A stretch of 25,398 nucleotides of DNA from positions 1 through 25,398 of the forward strand of contig CAMYIQ010000126.1 of NCBI GenBank assembly GCA_947258465.1, read 5' to 3'. Below are positions 22,862 through 25,398 of this stretch, piece after piece. Source of the DNA: an uncultured Erythrobacter sp. (lineage in GTDB: Bacteria > Pseudomonadota > Alphaproteobacteria > Sphingomonadales > Sphingomonadaceae). The position numbers were made by a program, and so were the translations under genes. Positions within the stretch are counted from its first letter, which is position 1. Each line of letters begins with the position of its first letter. The notes under the pieces were generated by a model that did not search any database, was not told where the DNA came from, and worked only from the letters and a program-made list of their open reading frames with translations.

Positions 22862-24283
22862 TTATGCGGTGCCGCCTACCGTGATGCCGTCGATCAGCAG
22901 GGTGGGCTGCCCGACGCCCGCTGGCACGCTCTGCCCGCCCTTGCCACACATGCCGATCCATTCATCCAGTGCCATGTCGTTGCCGATGCCGCGTACCTTG
23001 GTAAGCACGGTCGGGCCGTCGCCGATCAGTGTCGCGCCCTTGATCGGGGCCACCACTTTCCCCTTTTCGACCTTGTAGGCCTCGGTGCAGGCGAAAACGA
23101 ATTTGCCCGACACGATATCGACCTGCCCGCCGCCGAAGCTGGTGGCATAGATGCCGTCGTCGACGCGGCTGAGCAGCTCTTCCGGATCGTCATGGCCGCC
23201 CTGCATGAATGTGTTGGTCATCCGCGGCATGGGCGCGTGTTCGTAGGATTCCCGGCGACCATTGCCGGTCGCCTCGACGCCCATCAGCCGGGCGTTGAGG
23301 CGGTCCTGCATGTATCCCTTCAGGATACCGTCCTCGATCAGCACCGTCTCTCGCGTGGGAGTGCCCTCGTCGTCAATGCTCAGCGAGCCGCGACGGTTGG
23401 CGATGCTCCCATCGTCGATCACGGTAACTCCGGGCGCGGCCACGCGTTCGCCGATGCGTCCCGCAAAGGCGCTGGTGCCCTTGCGGTTGAAATCGCCTTC
23501 CAGCCCATGGCCGACCGCTTCGTGCAGCAAAACGCCGGGCCAGCCGGGGCCGAGCAGCACGGTTTTTTCGCCGGCAGGCGCCTCGACGCTTTCGAGATTC
23601 ACCAGCGCCTGGCGGACCGCCTCGTCGACCGCGTTCATCCAGCGGCCTTCGTCGAACAGATCGTCGTAGAGATAGCGTCCGCCGAAGCCGAAGCTGCCGG
23701 TTTCGCGGCGGCCGTTGCTTTCGGCGACAATGCTTACGTTGAGGCGCACCAGCGGGCGGATGTCGCGCGCGGTAAACCCGTCGGCGCGGATGATGTCGAT
23801 CGCGCTCCAGCTTCCCGCCAGGCTCGCACTGACCTGCGCGACGCGCGGGTCCCTGGCCCGCGCAATGGCGTCGATCTTCTCGAGCAGGCCGACCTTTTCG
23901 GCGAAGGGCACCAGGTCGAGCGGGCTGGCATCGGTATAGAGATGGCGATTGGTGCGTTCGGGCGGGGCGGCGTGTGGCGATGTGGTCGCATCGAGCAATT
24001 GCAGCGTTTCGCCTGCGCGCGCGATTGCCCTTGCGCTGATCTCGTTGGCGTGGGCGAAGCCCGTGGTTTCGCCCGATACCCCGCGCAGGCCGAAGCCCGA
24101 ATCGCGGCTGTAATCGGCGGTCTTCAGCCGTCCGTCATCGAAGGCGAAACTCTCGGTCGCCATGAATTGCAGGTAAAGCTCGCCATCGTCGCACGGCGCC
24201 AGCAGGCGCGCGGTCAGCGCCTTGGCTGCCTCGGGATCGAGCTGGCTGTAGAGCAGGGCGTGCGGGTCGGTCGCTTGCGTCAT
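22862..24283 (-). CDS. tldD: Metalloprotease TldD
   Basis: This 473-residue protein is the catalytic subunit of the TldD/TldE heterodimeric protease, which degrades unfolded peptides and matures certain ribosomal peptides. The metal site is clear: HEAVGHGLEGDF with H254, E255 and H259 (HExxxH), and the C-terminal cysteine ligand C446 in GMCGKGGQ. The flanking family motifs are present (FAFDDGRLK near 47-54, GFGLRGV near 63-69, PGWPGVLLHEAVGH). Full length; partner tldE/pmbA is not in the window. The zf-CHCC gene ends 52 bases upstream on the same strand. Confidence 0.96.
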   Translation of the reverse strand: MTQATDPHALLYSQLDPEAAKALTARLLAPCDDGELYLQFMATESFAFDDGRLKTADYSRDSGFGLRGVSGETTGFAHANEISARAIARAGETLQLLDATTSPHAAPPERTNRHLYTDASPLDLVPFAEKVGLLEKIDAIARARDPRVAQVSASLAGSWSAIDIIRADGFTARDIRPLVRLNVSIVAESNGRRETGSFGFGGRYLYDDLFDEGRWMNAVDEAVRQALVNLESVEAPAGEKTVLLGPGWPGVLLHEAVGHGLEGDFNRKGTSAFAGRIGERVAAPGVTVIDDGSIANRRGSLSIDDEGTPTRETVLIEDGILKGYMQDRLNARLMGVEATGNGRRESYEHAPMPRMTNTFMQGGHDDPEELLSRVDDGIYATSFGGGQVDIVSGKFVFACTEAYKVEKGKVVAPIKGATLIGDGPTVLTKVRGIGNDMALDEWIGMCGKGGQSVPAGVGQPTLLIDGITVGGTA

Positions 24284-24335
24284 GCCCTGCTATGTAGGGG
24301 CTGGCAGGTGCGATGGCGAGGGGCCGTGGCAGCCT

Positions 24336-24596
24336 TTACCGGTGCCCGGGGTCGCCGCCCTCGGAAATATCCATCAGGGTCGATTGGTCGACACCGTCGG
24401 CGGGGCCGCCTTCGAGCACGAAGCGCCGGTCGCAATAGCCGCAGTCGACATAGCCATGCTCGTCGATCTCGAGATAGATCTTCGGATGGCCGAGCGCGGC
24501 CGCGCGGTAGTTCTTACCCGTGCGGATATCGGTCGCACCGTCGCACCACACGCGGCGGGTGGTGACCATGGACACTTCGGGAGGTGGCAGACTCAT
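24336..24596 (-). CDS. Zinc-finger domain protein, zf-CHCC (NDUFS6-like)
   Basis: The 86-residue protein has the CHCC pattern: C18 in RVWCDG, H37 in LGHPKIYLEI, C52 and C55 in VDCGYCDRRFVL. Mitochondrial NDUFS6, a zinc protein of complex I, has the same module, and alphaproteobacterial members of about 60-90 residues are its bacterial relatives. A role in complex I is therefore a reasonable suggestion, but is inferred. An alternative start at codon 10 (24569) would give the shorter form that many relatives have. It is divergent from the ABC ATPase (55 bases) and upstream of tldD. Confidence 0.86.
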   Translation of the reverse strand: MSLPPPEVSMVTTRRVWCDGATDIRTGKNYRAAALGHPKIYLEIDEHGYVDCGYCDRRFVLEGGPADGVDQSTLMDISEGGDPGHR

Positions 24597-24651
24597 GAGG
24601 TGCGCCGATAATGGGTTTGACCGAGCCGCTCAAGGGCTTAGGTCACGCGCC

Positions 24652-25398
24652 ATGACCACGCCTCACGCCATTCGCATCGACAACCTCGTCAAGGAATATG
24701 CCTCCCCCGGTCCGGGCGAGCCGCCAAAGCTGGCCCTGAAGGGCGTCAGCTTCGACGTGCCGCAGGGCGGGATCTTCGGGCTGCTCGGCCCCAATGGCGC
24801 GGGCAAATCGACGCTGATCAACATCCTCGCAGGGCTGGTGCGCAAGACCGGCGGCACTGCGGAGATATGGGGGTTCGACATCGGCGAAAATCCGCGCAAT
24901 GCGAAGCGTTCGATCGGGATCGTACCACAGGAAATCGTTTTCGACCCGTTCTTTACACCGTTCGAGGTGCTCGAGAACCAGGCCGGCTTCTACGGCATCC
25001 CGAAGTCGGAGCGTCGCAGCGAAGAACTGCTCAAGGCGGTGCATTTGTGGGACAAGCGCGATGCCTATGCGCGCACGCTTTCGGGCGGGATGAAGCGCCG
25101 CCTGCTGATTGCCAAGGCCATGGTCCATTCGCCCCCGATCCTCGTGCTCGACGAGCCGACGGCGGGTGTCGATGTGGAACTGCGCCGCCAGCTCTGGGAA
25201 CTCGTCACCGACCTCAACCGCGAAGGCGTGACCGTGGTGCTGACCACGCATTATCTGGAAGAAGCCGAGCAGCTCTGCGACCGGATCGCGATCATCAACC
25301 ATGGCGAGCTGATCGCCGACAAGCCGACTCGCGAACTGGTCGGCATGGCGCGGGAGAAGATCGTCGCGGTCACTGTCGACAAGGATCTGGGAGGCCCG
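24652..25398 (+). CDS. ABC-2-type transporter ATP-binding protein (partial, C-terminus off the right edge)
   Basis: The first 249 residues are present and the frame is open at the window end. The ATPase domain is complete: Walker A GLLGPNGAGKST (about 43-54), Q-loop in IVPQEIVFDPFFT, signature LSGGMKRR, Walker B ILVLDEP, and the switch histidine in TTHYLEEAEQLCDR. The VPQEIVFDPFFTPFEVLENQAGFYG segment is typical of YadG/NodI/CcmA-like exporters with an ABC-2 permease, which should follow just outside the window. Substrate is unknown. The ATG at 24652 is the first in frame; the upstream 55 bases also contain the start of the divergent zf-CHCC gene. Confidence 0.92.
   Translation, partial: MTTPHAIRIDNLVKEYASPGPGEPPKLALKGVSFDVPQGGIFGLLGPNGAGKSTLINILAGLVRKTGGTAEIWGFDIGENPRNAKRSIGIVPQEIVFDPFFTPFEVLENQAGFYGIPKSERRSEELLKAVHLWDKRDAYARTLSGGMKRRLLIAKAMVHSPPILVLDEPTAGVDVELRRQLWELVTDLNREGVTVVLTTHYLEEAEQLCDRIAIINHGELIADKPTRELVGMAREKIVAVTVDKDLGGP

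Noticed and set aside
23192..24565. 457-codon open frame opposite tldD
   Set aside because: Shadow of tldD and the zf-CHCC gene.

Overview
The window is a GC-rich chromosomal segment from an alphaproteobacterium, most likely a sphingomonad of the Erythrobacteraceae type. This placement is an impression from gene content (an HWE-type histidine kinase, a UrcA-family protein, a zf-CHCC zinc protein, a GyrB of alphaproteobacterial style) and codon use, not from a phylogeny. Genes are densely packed, with many 1-8 base start/stop overlaps. I see no tRNA, rRNA, CRISPR, transposase, prophage or attachment site, so this reads as ordinary core and near-core genome.

Layout. (1) 1-2814, minus strand: an HWE histidine kinase, a small lipoprotein and the ATPase of an osmoprotectant-type ABC importer that runs off the left edge; the last two overlap by 4 bases. 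(2) 2936-6024, plus strand: a leucine-catabolic operon, ivd, then a small YjdM/PhnA-like protein, then mccB. The biotin-carrying mccA subunit is not in the window. (3) 6098-8224, plus strand: a PlsC-like acyltransferase coupled to a DUF1295 membrane protein, then a TetR-family regulator that converges on and overlaps the next gene. (4) 8221-11851, minus strand: gyrB followed 4 bases later by a PerM/AI-2E-family membrane protein. (5) 11972-15648, plus strand: sdaA (iron-sulfur serine dehydratase) overlapping a ZIP-like metal transporter, then an acyl-CoA ligase. (6) 15749-17659: an orphan lipoprotein, an intrinsic terminator, a convergent UrcA-family gene and the only long gene-poor stretch. 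(7) 17660-22335, plus strand: guaA; a 66-residue membrane protein behind a textbook FNR class II promoter; then an endonuclease III-like glycosylase, a divergent Nramp-family transporter and nth. (8) 22393-24596, minus strand: a secreted small protein, tldD and a zf-CHCC protein. (9) 24652 to the right edge, plus strand: an ABC-2-type exporter ATPase.

Themes. Three places pair a metal transporter with an iron-sulfur enzyme: sdaA with the ZIP gene, and the Nramp-like gene between two [4Fe-4S] glycosylases. The Nramp-like protein lacks the canonical metal-binding residues, so its substrate is open. The observations I would follow first are the FNR-type promoter of the small membrane protein, the non-canonical Nramp between two DNA glycosylases, and the YjdM-like protein that has lost its zinc ribbon inside a leucine-degradation operon. 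No clear new defence, mobile or biosynthetic system is visible.
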